Source: an uncultured Acetatifactor sp.
GTDB taxonomy: Bacteria; Bacillota; Clostridia; Lachnospirales; Lachnospiraceae
Length of the DNA: 64,000 nt
Assembly (NCBI GenBank): GCA_934402375.1
Contig: CAKRUB010000001.1
Span: 320,100-384,099 of the forward strand
Direction of reading: 5' to 3'
Shown: positions 52,742 through 62,911 of the stretch, one piece after another
Layout of the letters: each line of letters opens with the position of its first letter
How positions within the stretch are numbered: position 1 is the first letter of the stretch
Translations under genes and position numbers: made by a program
Notes under the pieces: generated by a model
What the model saw: only the letters and a program-made list of their open reading frames with translations
What the model was told of the DNA's origin: nothing
Database searches by the model: none

Positions 52742-52777
52742 AAAAAAAGAGAAGCTGAGCTTTTTTCTCAACTTCTC
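52742..52777 (-). terminator. Terminator after ung
   Basis: On the minus strand GAGAAGTTGAG pairs with CTCAGCTTCTC (11 bp, one G-T) and is followed by seven T (52748-52742). It ends the hisH-hisF-ung run. Confidence 0.9.
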
Positions 52778-52785
52778 CAGAAATG

Positions 52786-53460
52786 CTATACGTTTTCAAT
52801 CTGCCAGTCGATCGGAGCGACACCGTGCTCCTCCAGGAAGCGGTTTGTCTGGCTGAAGGGCTTACTGCCAAAAAAGCCGTTATAGGCTGACAGCGGACTG
52901 GGATGCGGCGCCTTAAGAATCAGGTGATTCGGATTGTCGAGCATCCTCTCCTTCGTCTGCGCCGGCCTCCCCCACAATATGAACACGATGGGGCGATCCT
53001 GCTTATTCAGCGCCCGTATTGCCGCATCGGTAAACTCCTCCCAGCCTTTTCCTCTGTGGGAGTTTGCCATATGCGCACGCACGGTCAGCACCGTATTCAG
53101 CATCAGCACACCCTGCTTTGCCCACTTTACAAGATAACCGTTATTCGGGATATAGCAGCCGAGATCATCATGCAGCTCCTTGTAAATATTTACCAGTGAC
53201 GGAGGGACATCGACATCCGGCTTGACCGAAAAGCAGAGTCCGTGTGCCTGCCCGACATTGTGATACGGATCCTGTCCGATAATGACTACCTTCACCTGAC
53301 TCAACGGGGTCAGATGAAATGCATTAAATATATCATCCGCAGGCGGAAATACCTGCGTCGTATTGTACTCGTTCAGGACGAACTGATACAGTTCCCTATA
53401 GTAGGGCTTATGAAACTCCGGACCGAGCTCCGTCAGCCAGTCGTTGCTGATCATGCTCAT
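52786..53460 (-). CDS. ung: Uracil-DNA glycosylase
   Basis: A 224-residue family 1 uracil-DNA glycosylase, which removes uracil from DNA. The water-activating motif GQDPYHN is near residue 64; the uracil-specific Asn is in MLNTVLTV; the minor-groove loop [13 protein letters not shown] is near the C-terminus. It overlaps the hisF stop by 4 bp (ATGA) and ends before a strong terminator. Length is typical. Confidence 0.95.
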   Translation of the reverse strand: MSMISNDWLTELGPEFHKPYYRELYQFVLNEYNTTQVFPPADDIFNAFHLTPLSQVKVVIIGQDPYHNVGQAHGLCFSVKPDVDVPPSLVNIYKELHDDLGCYIPNNGYLVKWAKQGVLMLNTVLTVRAHMANSHRGKGWEEFTDAAIRALNKQDRPIVFILWGRPAQTKERMLDNPNHLILKAPHPSPLSAYNGFFGSKPFSQTNRFLEEHGVAPIDWQIENV

Positions 53461-54218
53461 AATCTCACACTCACTCCTCTATCGCGCAGGTACTGCTTTA
53501 CCTGCCGTATTTCCAGCTCTTTATAATGAAACAGGGATGCGGCAAGCACTGCCTCCGCCCCGGCATCCACCAGTGCGTCATAGAAATGCTCCAGCTTTCC
53601 GGCACCGCCCGATGCAATGACCGGTATGCTCACGGCGTCCGCCACTGCTTTTGTCAGCGCAAGGTCATATCCCGCCTTCGTCCCGTCTCCGTCCATGCTG
53701 GTCAGCAGAATCTCACCGGCTCCGAGCTGCTCTGCCCTGACCGCCCATTCCACGGCATCCATTCCCATGTCAACACGGCCGCCGTTTTTATAGATATTCC
53801 AGCCGCTGCCATCGGCACGGCGCTTCGCATCGACTGCAACAACCACGCACTGACTGCCGAATTTCTCGGCTCCGTCGGAGATCAGCTGCGGATTCATGAT
53901 TGCCGCAGAGTTGATTGCTATTTTATCGGCTCCCTCGCGCAAAATTGCACGAAAATCCTCCACAGTGCGGATTCCACCCCCGACCGTGAACGGGATGAAC
54001 ACCTTGCTTGCGACCTCGCGCACCCACTCGAGCTGGGTCGCTCGGTTATCCGCCGAGGCATTGATGTCCAGAAAGACAACCTCATCCGCACCCTCTGCGG
54101 AATATGCCGCTGCGACCTCCGCCGGATCACCGGCATCCCGCAGATTTACAAAATTGATTCCCTTGACTACCCTTCCGTCCTTCACATCAAGGCAGGGAAT
54201 GACTCTCTTTGTATGCAT
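53457..54218 (-). CDS. hisF: Imidazole glycerol phosphate synthase cyclase subunit
   Basis: A 253-residue TIM barrel that forms imidazole glycerol phosphate and AICAR from PRFAR and ammonia. Catalytic Asp in [14 protein letters not shown] (near residue 11) and VVVAVDAKR (near 130), phosphate loops GGGIRT and ASGGAGK. hisH stands just upstream, giving the complete enzyme. No other his gene is in the window, so the remainder of the pathway, if present, lies elsewhere. Confidence 0.95.
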   Translation of the reverse strand: MHTKRVIPCLDVKDGRVVKGINFVNLRDAGDPAEVAAAYSAEGADEVVFLDINASADNRATQLEWVREVASKVFIPFTVGGGIRTVEDFRAILREGADKIAINSAAIMNPQLISDGAEKFGSQCVVVAVDAKRRADGSGWNIYKNGGRVDMGMDAVEWAVRAEQLGAGEILLTSMDGDGTKAGYDLALTKAVADAVSIPVIASGGAGKLEHFYDALVDAGAEAVLAASLFHYKELEIRQVKQYLRDRGVSVRL

Positions 54219-54222
54219 AAAC

Positions 54223-54849
54223 TTATCCCTTCGTCACTTCAATAAAATTCCGCAGAATCTGCATTCCGACATCCGAGCTCTTCTCCGGGTGGAACTGACA
54301 GGCAAAAACATTGTCCTTTTCCACCGCCGCATGGATCGTTACGCCGTACTCCGTGGTTGCCGTCACAATTTTCTCGTCTGCGGCCTGTAAATAGTACGAA
54401 TGTACAAAATAGACATAGGGCTTCTCCGGCAATCCCTGAAACAATCGCCCCCTTCCGCCGTCTCTTCCGGGAAAGCGCAGATCATTCCAGCCGATATGCG
54501 GCACCTTAAGCCCACCGTCCGACGGAATCCTGACGATCTTTCCGTCCAGAAGGTGCAGACCCTCCACGCCGGGGCTTTCCTCGCTGGATTCAAACAGCAG
54601 CTGCAGTCCAAGGCAGATTCCCATAAACGGCGTTCCCTTGTCAACGCACTTATGGATCACCTCGACCAGACCGTAATCCCGCAGCTTCTGCATCGCATCC
54701 CCAAAGGCACCCACGCCCGGCAGAACCACGCCGTCCGCTCTGAGAATCACGTCCGCATCCCTAGTCAGGCATACCTCCGCGCCAAGGTACAGCAATGCCT
54801 TCTCCACACTCTTGATATTCCCCGCATCATAATCAATGATTGCAATCAT
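54223..54849 (-). CDS. hisH: Imidazole glycerol phosphate synthase glutaminase subunit
   Basis: A 208-residue class I glutamine amidotransferase. Nucleophile Cys in [14 protein letters not shown] (near residue 80), oxyanion region [11 protein letters not shown], and the His/Glu pair in [13 protein letters not shown] near the C-terminus. It supplies ammonia to HisF, whose gene follows four bases later. The start follows a GACAGGTAG box. Confidence 0.95.
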   Translation of the reverse strand: MIAIIDYDAGNIKSVEKALLYLGAEVCLTRDADVILRADGVVLPGVGAFGDAMQKLRDYGLVEVIHKCVDKGTPFMGICLGLQLLFESSEESPGVEGLHLLDGKIVRIPSDGGLKVPHIGWNDLRFPGRDGGRGRLFQGLPEKPYVYFVHSYYLQAADEKIVTATTEYGVTIHAAVEKDNVFACQFHPEKSSDVGMQILRNFIEVTKG

Positions 54850-54865
54850 TCTACCTGTCTCCTAT

Positions 54866-56764
54866 TTATTGATTATCGATGAAGGTGTCTGTGCCCAGCT
54901 CCTCTTCTTCGGGAAGCACATCCTCCATTACGCTTTCGGGAACTTCTTCGGGAGTTTCATCCACCGGCGTCTCCGGTGCATTCCATTCCTCAAAGCTCTT
55001 GCCGTTTGCAATCGCTGTCACGATTCTCGTATAATCAATATCCTTCTTCTCATCTGCGATCTGCTGCGCCTGACTTTCCGTCAATCCGAAATTAGCGGAG
55101 AGATAGTTCAGTATGGTTGCATATCCCGCAGCCACCTCTGCCCCGGCATTCCACTGATTTGCATATTCATAGAGCTGCGGATAACGGTCAACCGTCTGAA
55201 TCAGGCTGTCCAGCGCCCTGACCATGTCTCCCTCTCTGGCAAACATCTCGAATTCTCTGATCCAGAGGCGGATGTAGAGAATGCTCTCGGACTTTCCGTA
55301 CATGACGCTCTCCGTCTCATCCAGATCTTTTCCGAAAAGATTCAGATAACAGGTCTGATAATCCCCGGCATAATAGGCGGCTCTCGCCTCCCGCTTATCC
55401 GCATAGTCCGCAGCCGAGTTGATGAACACAAAAAGCAGTACTCCCACAGATACACCGACCAGCACGACCGGCAACACTTTCTTAAAAGAGAGCTTTCTAT
55501 CCGTAACCAGCGGGATCTCCTTCGGCGGCTTTTCCTTCTTGGGCTTCGGCTGTTTCTTCGGCTTCTTCTCCTGTTTTTTCTTTTCTTTTTCCTTCTTTTC
55601 GCCTGCTGCCTTCTTTGCCTTCTTATTCTTTTTCTTCTTGTCGGATTCCTTGTCCAGATCCTTTATGATACCCTTGTTTTCATCCGAGAGGTTGAGATTT
55701 TCATTTCCGTTTTCCGAGTCCTCTTCCTCCTCTTCCGTAAAGAAATCAAGCATTCTGGTAAAAAGACCCTTTTTCACCTTCGGCTTTCCTTTTTTCTCCG
55801 GCTTTTCCTCCCGCTGCACAGCTTCCGGCTCATCGTTCATGGACAGCAGGTCAGAGAAATCAGAATCAACACCACCGCCTAATCCGTTCAACAGGGAATC
55901 ATCCGCATCCGTATCGCCAAAGAGATTCCCCATATCCAGTCCAAGATCACTTGCCCCATTTCCCTTCGGTGCAATTTCGTCAAGCGCACTGGTCTCTTCC
56001 GGCGTAACCTCTGCAAACTCGTCCACGGGCGAAGGTTCACTTACCTCCCCGATTATGTCAGCGTTTGGAACGGCTTCATCCTCTCCTTTTCCCGTCATAT
56101 CTGCCTTTGACACAATGGAATCGAGAACATCGGTGTCAAAAAGATTTTCGGCTGTGTCCTGCTCCTGCTGCTCGTTTTTCGTCTGCTTGGCAGACTCCTT
56201 CTTTGCCTTCTTCGCCGCCTTTTTCTCAGTGCGTTTTGCCGCAAGCTCTTCCTTACGGCGCTTTTTCGCCTCCGCGCGCTCCTTCTTTGCCTTAGCGCGC
56301 TCCTCCCGCTTGCCAGCCACAGGCGCTGCCTCCGCGCCACCAAGCAATGCGTTTCTCTCTTCCTCAGGCTCCGGCTCCTCCGCAATATCCTCAACCGGCT
56401 CATGATTGTCAGACTTGTTCAACAGACTGTGTATTTCCTGCATATCGTCATCATCACTCTCAGCCAGCATTTTAAGGACATCCTCATCTGACAGATCCAT
56501 ATCCGATGCGTGAAATAGCTCGTTATTCTCTTCCTCAGCCTGATCATTCTCCAGTCTGGAAGCGTCAAGTCCGCCGGAAAGCAGCTGTTCAATTTCGTCC
56601 TCCGACATATCGGACGCCTCCTCCAGCCCCGGTGCCTGCCTGTCCGCAGCCTTCCCATCATTCTCGTCTGCCTGCAGAGCTGTCTCCTGCGTCGGCTGTT
56701 CATCCTGATTTTCGCTGCCTATATCCTTTAACAAATTATCCAGATAATCTTCCTGTGAGGGCAT
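54866..56764 (-). CDS. Large acidic/basic membrane protein of unknown function
   Basis: A 632-residue protein. Residues 1-150 are acidic with repeated short helices (MSEDEIEQLLSGG, LSDEDVLKMLAES); 150-215 are Lys/Arg/Ala-rich coiled coil; 215-365 are acidic; 365-435 are extremely Lys-rich (KKKKNKKAKKAAGEKKEKEK). One membrane helix follows (VLPVVLVGVSVGVLLFVFI, about 438-456), and the C-terminal 170 residues outside form TPR-like helices (AAYYAGDYQTCYLNLFGKDL). I do not recognise a family. The EIEQLL/DVLKML motifs resemble short docking helices. It precedes hisH by 16 bp on the same strand. Confidence 0.8.
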   Translation of the reverse strand: MPSQEDYLDNLLKDIGSENQDEQPTQETALQADENDGKAADRQAPGLEEASDMSEDEIEQLLSGGLDASRLENDQAEEENNELFHASDMDLSDEDVLKMLAESDDDDMQEIHSLLNKSDNHEPVEDIAEEPEPEEERNALLGGAEAAPVAGKREERAKAKKERAEAKKRRKEELAAKRTEKKAAKKAKKESAKQTKNEQQEQDTAENLFDTDVLDSIVSKADMTGKGEDEAVPNADIIGEVSEPSPVDEFAEVTPEETSALDEIAPKGNGASDLGLDMGNLFGDTDADDSLLNGLGGGVDSDFSDLLSMNDEPEAVQREEKPEKKGKPKVKKGLFTRMLDFFTEEEEEDSENGNENLNLSDENKGIIKDLDKESDKKKKNKKAKKAAGEKKEKEKKKQEKKPKKQPKPKKEKPPKEIPLVTDRKLSFKKVLPVVLVGVSVGVLLFVFINSAADYADKREARAAYYAGDYQTCYLNLFGKDLDETESVMYGKSESILYIRLWIREFEMFAREGDMVRALDSLIQTVDRYPQLYEYANQWNAGAEVAAGYATILNYLSANFGLTESQAQQIADEKKDIDYTRIVTAIANGKSFEEWNAPETPVDETPEEVPESVMEDVLPEEEELGTDTFIDNQ

Positions 56765-56807
56765 CTCTCTTCTCCTACTTTCTCAAATACTTCATTACTT
56801 TAGTTTA

Positions 56808-57596
56808 TCACAGGATTTCCAGCCAGGCAATCGCATTCTTTGCAATTCCGCATCCCTTTATGGCAAGTTCCTCCGATAACTGGTAGAGCTTTTCATTCAC
56901 CCGCACGAAGGTCGCCTTATTGTTAAAGAAAGCAACCTTCTCAAACGGCCAACGGACCACAGTCGGAAAACGCATTCCGACCCCAAGCTCCAGAACCAGA
57001 AGTCTGTGGTTTACCGTTCCCTGCAGCCATTTTGTGTAAACCTTCCACTGCTCAAGATAACCGTTCTCATCATAGCCCTCTGCAAAAATATTATTGAGCA
57101 CCATCGGAGAACCGCATTTCCCGCACCGTTCCAGTTCAGGTACTCCCTCCTGCATGAACTGCCCGAGATACAGCTTTCGGAAAAACTCCCTCATGACTGC
57201 CCTGTCATCGGGCGTGACATCTTCAATTGTGCTGTCACCGCTCTTGATACATTGCTTTTTCAACACTGTTCCGCAGGGCATGACCAGTCTGCCCTCCCGC
57301 CATGGCGCTGCAGCAACCCGGCTGTCTGTCGCCGTTGCCACAATAAAATAATTCTTCTCATCCAATAACCCGGCTAATTTTGCAAGTGCCGGAGTAATGA
57401 TGTCCTCCAGCTTTGCGGAACAATATTCATTCCATGCCGGTATGAGCCAATGATACCCTGCTTCCTGCAAAAGCTCTTTGCCTCTCACATACTCGGGAAT
57501 CTTCCGCAGGCGCATGCTGTCACAGAATTCTCCGCCAAGTCCCACAAGCACAAGCTCGGCTTCCCCGAGCTTATCCCGAACCTCTCCGCTCTCCAT
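56808..57596 (-). CDS. Sir2-like protein
   Basis: A 262-residue protein with an arrangement like Sir2-type proteins: a glycine motif VLVGLGGEFCDS near the N-terminus, NYFIVATATDS, and a CxxC pair in ERCGKCGSPMVLNN (near 160) that could bind zinc. The catalytic histidine and GAGxS of true sirtuins are not evident, so deacetylase activity is doubtful. ATG 57596 follows AGGGGAG. It lies 43 bp before the large charged membrane protein gene. Confidence 0.65.
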   Translation of the reverse strand: MESGEVRDKLGEAELVLVGLGGEFCDSMRLRKIPEYVRGKELLQEAGYHWLIPAWNEYCSAKLEDIITPALAKLAGLLDEKNYFIVATATDSRVAAAPWREGRLVMPCGTVLKKQCIKSGDSTIEDVTPDDRAVMREFFRKLYLGQFMQEGVPELERCGKCGSPMVLNNIFAEGYDENGYLEQWKVYTKWLQGTVNHRLLVLELGVGMRFPTVVRWPFEKVAFFNNKATFVRVNEKLYQLSEELAIKGCGIAKNAIAWLEIL

Positions 57597-57614
57597 CGTA
57601 TTTTCTCCCCTCAT

Positions 57615-57642
57615 GAAAAGAGCCGGGAAGAATCCCAGCTCT
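57615..57642 (-). terminator. Terminator after cheV
   Basis: On the minus strand AGAGCTGGGA and TCCCGGCTCT pair (10 bp, one G-T) with a 4-base loop, followed by TTTT. It lies between cheV and the Sir2-like gene. Confidence 0.75.
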
Positions 57643-57654
57643 CTAAATCAGTCC

Positions 57655-58566
57655 TTATTTATCCAGATGCTTTGCATCGACGAGCTGATCCACTATTCGT
57701 ACCAGATTACCAATTTCAGGCTTTGACAACTGTGCATCCGCTCCAAGCGCCTCGCCCTTTCTCTTCATCTCTTCGTTTACAAGCGATGAGAAAATGATGA
57801 CCGGAATATCCGCCGTAGCGTCATCCGACTTCACAAGCTTCGTCAGTCTGTGTCCATCCATCTCCGGCATCTCAATATCCGTGATGATCAGGCGCACATG
57901 CTCATGAAGCGTTCCATCCTCCTTACACTGGCAGATGACATCATACGCCCTCTGTCCATTCTCGGTATGGATCAGATTATCATAGCCCGCCTTTTTCAGC
58001 GAGTCCACAATCAGCTTATTCAACAGAGGCGAATCCTCCGCAATCAGAATCGGCACACTGCTGCGGTGTCTCTCTCCGAGCTCGTTAATCTCAGATACCT
58101 TCAAACCGGTCTCGGGATTAATATCCGTCACAATCTTCTCAAAGTCAAGAATGATGATCAGCTTTCCGTCCTTCTTGATAATACCGGTAGACACACTCTC
58201 ATCCGTCGTCGATATTGTCGCATCCGGCTTAATAATATCACGCCATGATACTCTATGTATGCCGAGTACAGAGTCCACATGGAACGCAAGGTCAAGCTTA
58301 TTGAAATTCGTCAAAATAAAGAGACCTGTGGGCTCCGATACACCCTTGCCAAGACAATTCTTCAGATCAATAGCAGTAATCATTACATCACGCGGCATAA
58401 AGATTCCTTCAATGCTGGGATGTGAATTCGGAACCGGCGTAACTGCCTGATAGTTAATAATCTCTCTGATCTTAGCAACATTGATACCGTATGAATTACC
58501 GTCCAATGTGAATTCCAGAATTTCCAACTCGTTCGTTCCATTTTCCAATAAAATTTTAGTATCCAT
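57655..58566 (-). CDS. cheV: Chemotaxis coupling protein CheV
   Basis: A 303-residue protein with an N-terminal CheW-like domain (LEFTLDGNSYGINVAKIREII, about 10-160) and a C-terminal receiver domain (about 172-300; acidic AEDS, phosphoacceptor in RLIITDIEMPEMDG, Lys in LSKPEI). It couples receptors to CheA with adaptation by phosphorylation. ATG 58566 follows GGAGG. No other che genes adjoin it; the only receptor gene in the window is a pseudogene. Confidence 0.92.
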   Translation of the reverse strand: MDTKILLENGTNELEILEFTLDGNSYGINVAKIREIINYQAVTPVPNSHPSIEGIFMPRDVMITAIDLKNCLGKGVSEPTGLFILTNFNKLDLAFHVDSVLGIHRVSWRDIIKPDATISTTDESVSTGIIKKDGKLIIILDFEKIVTDINPETGLKVSEINELGERHRSSVPILIAEDSPLLNKLIVDSLKKAGYDNLIHTENGQRAYDVICQCKEDGTLHEHVRLIITDIEMPEMDGHRLTKLVKSDDATADIPVIIFSSLVNEEMKRKGEALGADAQLSKPEIGNLVRIVDQLVDAKHLDK

Positions 58567-58722
58567 CCTTAGCCTCCACGCTGCTACTGCCATCCAGAAA
58601 CAGCTTTTTGTTTTTCTCAGGTGAGACGACCCTGTCCCGTGCCGCCTCTTTTTTAGTGTATCATACTTTCAAAGAAAATGAAACTATTATCTGAAAATTT
58701 TCCACGAAAAACTATCTACGCC

Positions 58723-59358
58723 CTATCCGTTTTTCTTCCCGGTCAGGTAATAGATCGCAAGCTGCGTCCGATGTTCAAGTCCCTCCTTGTCCAATATGCC
58801 GCTGATGTAATTCTTCACCGTCCCCTCGCTGATAAACAGTTTTCCGGCAATCTCCCTGTTTGACAGCCCTTCCGCAACCGCCTCAATGATCTCCAGTTCG
58901 CGCGGCGAATACTGCGACGCATCAAAGTTATGACTGGGACACAGCCCCAAATTCAGCACCTTATCATAAACCTGTTCATCTATGACATTGATGCCACTGC
59001 TGATGGAAAGGATCATCTGTTTCAACTGATCGGGGGTGTGATTCTTTATCAGATACCCCTTTGCCCCACATTTGATTGCGCCATGCACAAGCTCATTGTC
59101 ATCAAAGGTCGTCAGGATAAGCACCTTCCCCAGATCTTCCTCCACAAATATCTTCGTCGCAGCAATTCCGTCCATGACAGGCATCTGGATGTCCATCAAT
59201 GCAATGTCACACCCTTTTTCTCTGGCGAGGATCACCGCCTCCTCTCCGTTTTCTACACATCCAACCACCTCAAACCGTTCGTCCAACTCCAGAATCACCC
59301 TCATACCTTCCCGGACAAACGCACTGTCATCCGCAATAATCACTCTGATCTTATTCAT
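58723..59358 (-). CDS. NarL/LuxR-type response regulator
   Basis: A 211-residue regulator: receiver domain (IIADDSAFVREG acidic pair, phosphoacceptor in DIALMDIQMPVMDG near 53, Lys in YLIKNHTP) and LuxR-type HTH (YSPRELEIIEAVAEGLSNREIAGKLFISEGTVKNYISGIL, about 145-205). It overlaps the sensor kinase gene by 4 bp. The upstream ABC-2 exporter genes belong to the same operon, and an inverted repeat upstream of the first of them is its likely site. Confidence 0.93.
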   Translation of the reverse strand: MNKIRVIIADDSAFVREGMRVILELDERFEVVGCVENGEEAVILAREKGCDIALMDIQMPVMDGIAATKIFVEEDLGKVLILTTFDDNELVHGAIKCGAKGYLIKNHTPDQLKQMILSISSGINVIDEQVYDKVLNLGLCPSHNFDASQYSPRELEIIEAVAEGLSNREIAGKLFISEGTVKNYISGILDKEGLEHRTQLAIYYLTGKKNG

Positions 59359-60548
59359 TGCTTCCCCTCCTCATACACTCCCGCCGCAAGCCCTGCAGAA
59401 ATCTCCCGTATCGGCAGAATCATATTAATCGCAAAGCCCGCTTCACTTTCAATCGTCATTTGCCCCCGCGCACTCCGCACGCGGTTTTTCATCCCCTGAA
59501 TTCCCATTCCTTCCTCCACATGCACTGCCCCACGCCCATCATCGCGTATCGTGCACCGGACGATCTCATTCATCGCAAGAATATCAATATAAATATTGTG
59601 ACAGGCGGCATACTTCAACGCATTGGTCACTGCCTCATAGGTATTATCCAGAATGATCTCCCACAGTTTCTCAGGAATCTTTTCCTCCGGATCTGACAAA
59701 TTGAGATGCACTGCGATCTGATACCTCGTCTCGCATTCTTCACATAATGCCTGTAGCGAAAGCATTGCCATCCTCTTTTTATCAGGACGTTCACTCCGCA
59801 AAATCGCCCTGATCTCATCCATGGAAAGTCTCAGCTGATCAATTACCGCCTGAAGGATCGCTTCACAATCCTCCGGTCGCTTTGTGACGAGCAGCTTTGC
59901 GGCCTCCAGCTGGTAAAGGGAGCCGTTTATGCTGTGTCCAAGTTTATCATGAAGTGCCTGTGCAATCTGATTTTTCTGTTCCAGAACCTGATTTTCAAAC
60001 TGCAGATGAGAACGCCTCAGCTGTCTCTCATAGTCGGCACTCTGCTTCACAATGTCTGTCTTCAGCTCCAGCTGGGTTTCCTCGCCCTCATCCAGCAACC
60101 TTCGATAAAGCCGTAGAGTGTATTTTTCCTGAATATAGCAGATCACAACAGCCGTAACAAGACCACCCCACATTTCGATTCTCGGTGAAATTTGGAATGC
60201 AACCGGCAGAACGAGCAGATATTCTGAGAGATAGGCATACACTGGCAATGACAGCACACTGCAAAAATCAGCCGTAAAAAAGACAATATGGATCATTCCC
60301 GAAACGGGAAACAGGAATACTCCCATAAAGGCAAGTATTCCTTCCACGCATAGCACAGCATATTTTATTTTTTTATCCCCTGTCAGTTCAATCCAAACTG
60401 CAGCGACCAGAAACACCGCCAAATACAGACTGTGCGTCGCCTTCTGAAGCAACTCCTCATCCACTGCCATCATCTGATAGATAATACCCAGAATCAAGGT
60501 AGCCATTTTCGCCAGTACAAAAAAATTTTCTCTTATGTTCTTCTTCAC
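59355..60548 (-). CDS. HisKA_3-type sensor histidine kinase
   Basis: A 397-residue kinase with five or six N-terminal membrane helices (about 8-150), a HisKA_3 phosphoacceptor (QALHDKLGHSINGSLYQLEAAK, His near 198) and an ATPase domain with AVTNALKYAACHN (N-box), DDGRGAV and GMGIQGMKNRV. It pairs with the following LuxR-type regulator. Upstream, two ABC-2 permeases and an ATPase make up the exporter it probably controls. The arrangement is typical of drug or cell-envelope stress systems. Confidence 0.92.
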   Translation of the reverse strand: MKKNIRENFFVLAKMATLILGIIYQMMAVDEELLQKATHSLYLAVFLVAAVWIELTGDKKIKYAVLCVEGILAFMGVFLFPVSGMIHIVFFTADFCSVLSLPVYAYLSEYLLVLPVAFQISPRIEMWGGLVTAVVICYIQEKYTLRLYRRLLDEGEETQLELKTDIVKQSADYERQLRRSHLQFENQVLEQKNQIAQALHDKLGHSINGSLYQLEAAKLLVTKRPEDCEAILQAVIDQLRLSMDEIRAILRSERPDKKRMAMLSLQALCEECETRYQIAVHLNLSDPEEKIPEKLWEIILDNTYEAVTNALKYAACHNIYIDILAMNEIVRCTIRDDGRGAVHVEEGMGIQGMKNRVRSARGQMTIESEAGFAINMILPIREISAGLAAGVYEEGKQ

Positions 60549-60554
60549 AATAGG

Positions 60555-61811
60555 CTATTCCTTCTGCGTTATTTTCAATCCCAGCACTCCTATTAATGTT
60601 ATCACAAGTACATAGGTGATGACTACTATAATTGTGAGCGGATACCCTTCCCCGCTTCCATGTGCAAACAGCGCAATCGCACGCAAGCCCCAGCGCTGCG
60701 GCATTAGCAGTGCAATCCGTTTAAATGTATCCGACGCATTGCTGATGTCAAAGTACAGACCACCGAGAAGCGCACTGATCATCCATGTTGTATACACCGT
60801 AATGCTGGCAGCCAGAGTATTTTCACAGCAGATTCCCACGCTGACGCTCAATGCATTAAAAATAAGTGCCATGCCAAAAAGGACAAAGGCAAATTGGACT
60901 GTACTGATTCCAGTCTCACTGCGGACTAGAAACCGATAGGAAAGGATCGCAGAAAACGTTTCAATCACCGCCGCGAAAACCACAACTATGAGCTTCGACA
61001 CCGCATAGCTGTACGGCGAAGCATTGGTAAGCAGGATGCGGACATATACCAGATTCTGTCTTTCTGTCATAATGGTTCCAAGAATCATAATACCGGCAAA
61101 CAGGAACGCAACAGTGTAAAGCGCCAGTGCATTTCCGAACATTCCTGTGTTTTCAAACAAAGTGTCTGCTCCTATCTGCCCATCGAAAACATCTGCCGGC
61201 TCTACGACTACTGTTTCAATATCAGGAGTCAGGCTCCGGTCAACTTCCACGCCAAGCTTCATCGCCTGCTGTTCCTCCAACATTGCCAGCAGCTTTGCTT
61301 CCAGAAGGCCGGAAAACATCTCGTACCTCGCATCCTCACTGGTTTTATATACCTGAATGCCATCGGTAAGCTCTAGTTTCTCAACCTGCTCTTTCAATGA
61401 GCGATCCAGAATCATAATCAGGTCAACCTTATCATTTTCTGTCGTCTGTTCGACAGAATCCATCACTTTTTCCATTGATTCATCGCACATTGTCACAAAG
61501 ATCTGAAACATTCCCGACGAGGACAGTTCCTCGAGAAGCTGTGTGCTTTTGTCCCACCCACTGAGATCATAGACCTTTATATGATATTTCCACGCATCCT
61601 CCTGATAAGCCATCAGCGAATCCATGTCTTCCAGTACGGTTATGCTCACCTGTTCCTCTGTCCCCTCTTTTGTTTCCTCGAACTGTACATTTAACAGCAA
61701 GGTCGTCAGAACCGGAAGCACGATTGCGAAAAAGAGAAAGCCCTTGCTCCTCAGCATCTCCTTTATTGTCATCTTTGTCATTTCACATAAATGCTGTATC
61801 ATATTTTTCAA
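60555..61811 (-). CDS. ABC-2 type permease
   Basis: A 418-residue membrane protein: one N-terminal helix, a large extracellular loop (about 45-215), then five or six helices to the C-terminus, the ABC-2/YhgE-type layout. It lies two bases from the next permease gene and six bases before the sensor kinase. Together with the other permease and the ATPase it forms an exporter for an unknown substrate, possibly a drug or lipid-like compound. Confidence 0.87.
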   Translation of the reverse strand: MKNMIQHLCEMTKMTIKEMLRSKGFLFFAIVLPVLTTLLLNVQFEETKEGTEEQVSITVLEDMDSLMAYQEDAWKYHIKVYDLSGWDKSTQLLEELSSSGMFQIFVTMCDESMEKVMDSVEQTTENDKVDLIMILDRSLKEQVEKLELTDGIQVYKTSEDARYEMFSGLLEAKLLAMLEEQQAMKLGVEVDRSLTPDIETVVVEPADVFDGQIGADTLFENTGMFGNALALYTVAFLFAGIMILGTIMTERQNLVYVRILLTNASPYSYAVSKLIVVVFAAVIETFSAILSYRFLVRSETGISTVQFAFVLFGMALIFNALSVSVGICCENTLAASITVYTTWMISALLGGLYFDISNASDTFKRIALLMPQRWGLRAIALFAHGSGEGYPLTIIVVITYVLVITLIGVLGLKITQKE

Positions 61812-61812
61812 T

Positions 61813-62910
61813 CTATTCAGCCTCCATTCTGCGATTCATAAGCAGACACCCAAATAGCGCACAAACCAGAATAACGCATATGAGATACCCCACGGCACGC
61901 GATGTATAGGCACTATGTCCCATTGTGGAAAATTCAATCAGTGTCCGGTTGACATAATAAATCGGTGACAGTTCCTTTATCCATTGTGGAATACGTGAAA
62001 ACATATAGGTCTCAAAAGAGCCCCCGACAAAGCCCATTCCCCATATCATCGTAAAAAACAGAACAATGGCGGCCGCAAGATTTTTTACAACATATATAAT
62101 TAACATTCCAAATGCAACTCCCGCCGCAATATTCAGCAACAGAATAGCAACAGTCCCAAGCGGATTCCCCCACTTTGCTCCGAAGACGATACCAAGCGCC
62201 ACACTCACGCAAGTGCTAAGAACCGATATGAAAAAACAGGGAATAAATTTTGCAAGGTAAATCGTAAAGCGATTTGTCGGCGCCGCTATGTACCGTTGTG
62301 AGATACGGTTTTTTCTCTCGCTTTGAACAACCGCTGTCAGGAACAGCATGCCTGCCCATAAGAAATAGACTGTTTCTGCAATTCCATAGTAGCTTTTTGC
62401 ATCCGCGAGCTTAATGCCCTCTAGCACTTCTGTAGGCAATGATACCTCCGGTTTCTCCCCGTCAGTCTGCATATTGCCCAGCATTGCTTCATGATAGCCA
62501 TTTCCATACTCAGTATAAAACCGATCCAGCAGATAGCGACACATTGCTACAGCAAAATCAGCCTCGTCAAGCGTACATATGGCAATTCCGTCCGCCGACT
62601 CAACCATCAGAACGTCTATTTCCCCGGTCGAGAGAAGACTTCTGCCCTCTGCTTCACTATAAGGCTGCAGCTGGATTCCGCTCTCCTGTAGCGAAGCATC
62701 GCCATTGCGCAGAAAAGTGTCCAGCATACTACCGTCTTCCGCAGCATAGCCGATTTTGACATTCTCTGCCTCATAGCCGGTCTGCAGCAGCTCGTCAAAA
62801 GCGTTCGACAGCGCTGCAATGACAATGATTGGCGCAATCGTGACAAGAATCAGCATATAAAAGCTTCGATACATTAGTTTAAAATTATTTTTAGTCATTG
62901 TCCAAAGCAT
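61813..62910 (-). CDS. ABC-2 type permease
   Basis: A 365-residue ABC-2 membrane protein with the same topology as its neighbour: an N-terminal helix (about 18-40), an extracellular domain (to about 170), and five or six helices. The start follows the ATPase stop by one base. Two different permeases in tandem suggest a heterodimeric channel. Confidence 0.87.
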   Translation of the reverse strand: MLWTMTKNNFKLMYRSFYMLILVTIAPIIVIAALSNAFDELLQTGYEAENVKIGYAAEDGSMLDTFLRNGDASLQESGIQLQPYSEAEGRSLLSTGEIDVLMVESADGIAICTLDEADFAVAMCRYLLDRFYTEYGNGYHEAMLGNMQTDGEKPEVSLPTEVLEGIKLADAKSYYGIAETVYFLWAGMLFLTAVVQSERKNRISQRYIAAPTNRFTIYLAKFIPCFFISVLSTCVSVALGIVFGAKWGNPLGTVAILLLNIAAGVAFGMLIIYVVKNLAAAIVLFFTMIWGMGFVGGSFETYMFSRIPQWIKELSPIYYVNRTLIEFSTMGHSAYTSRAVGYLICVILVCALFGCLLMNRRMEAE

Positions 62911-62911
62911 T

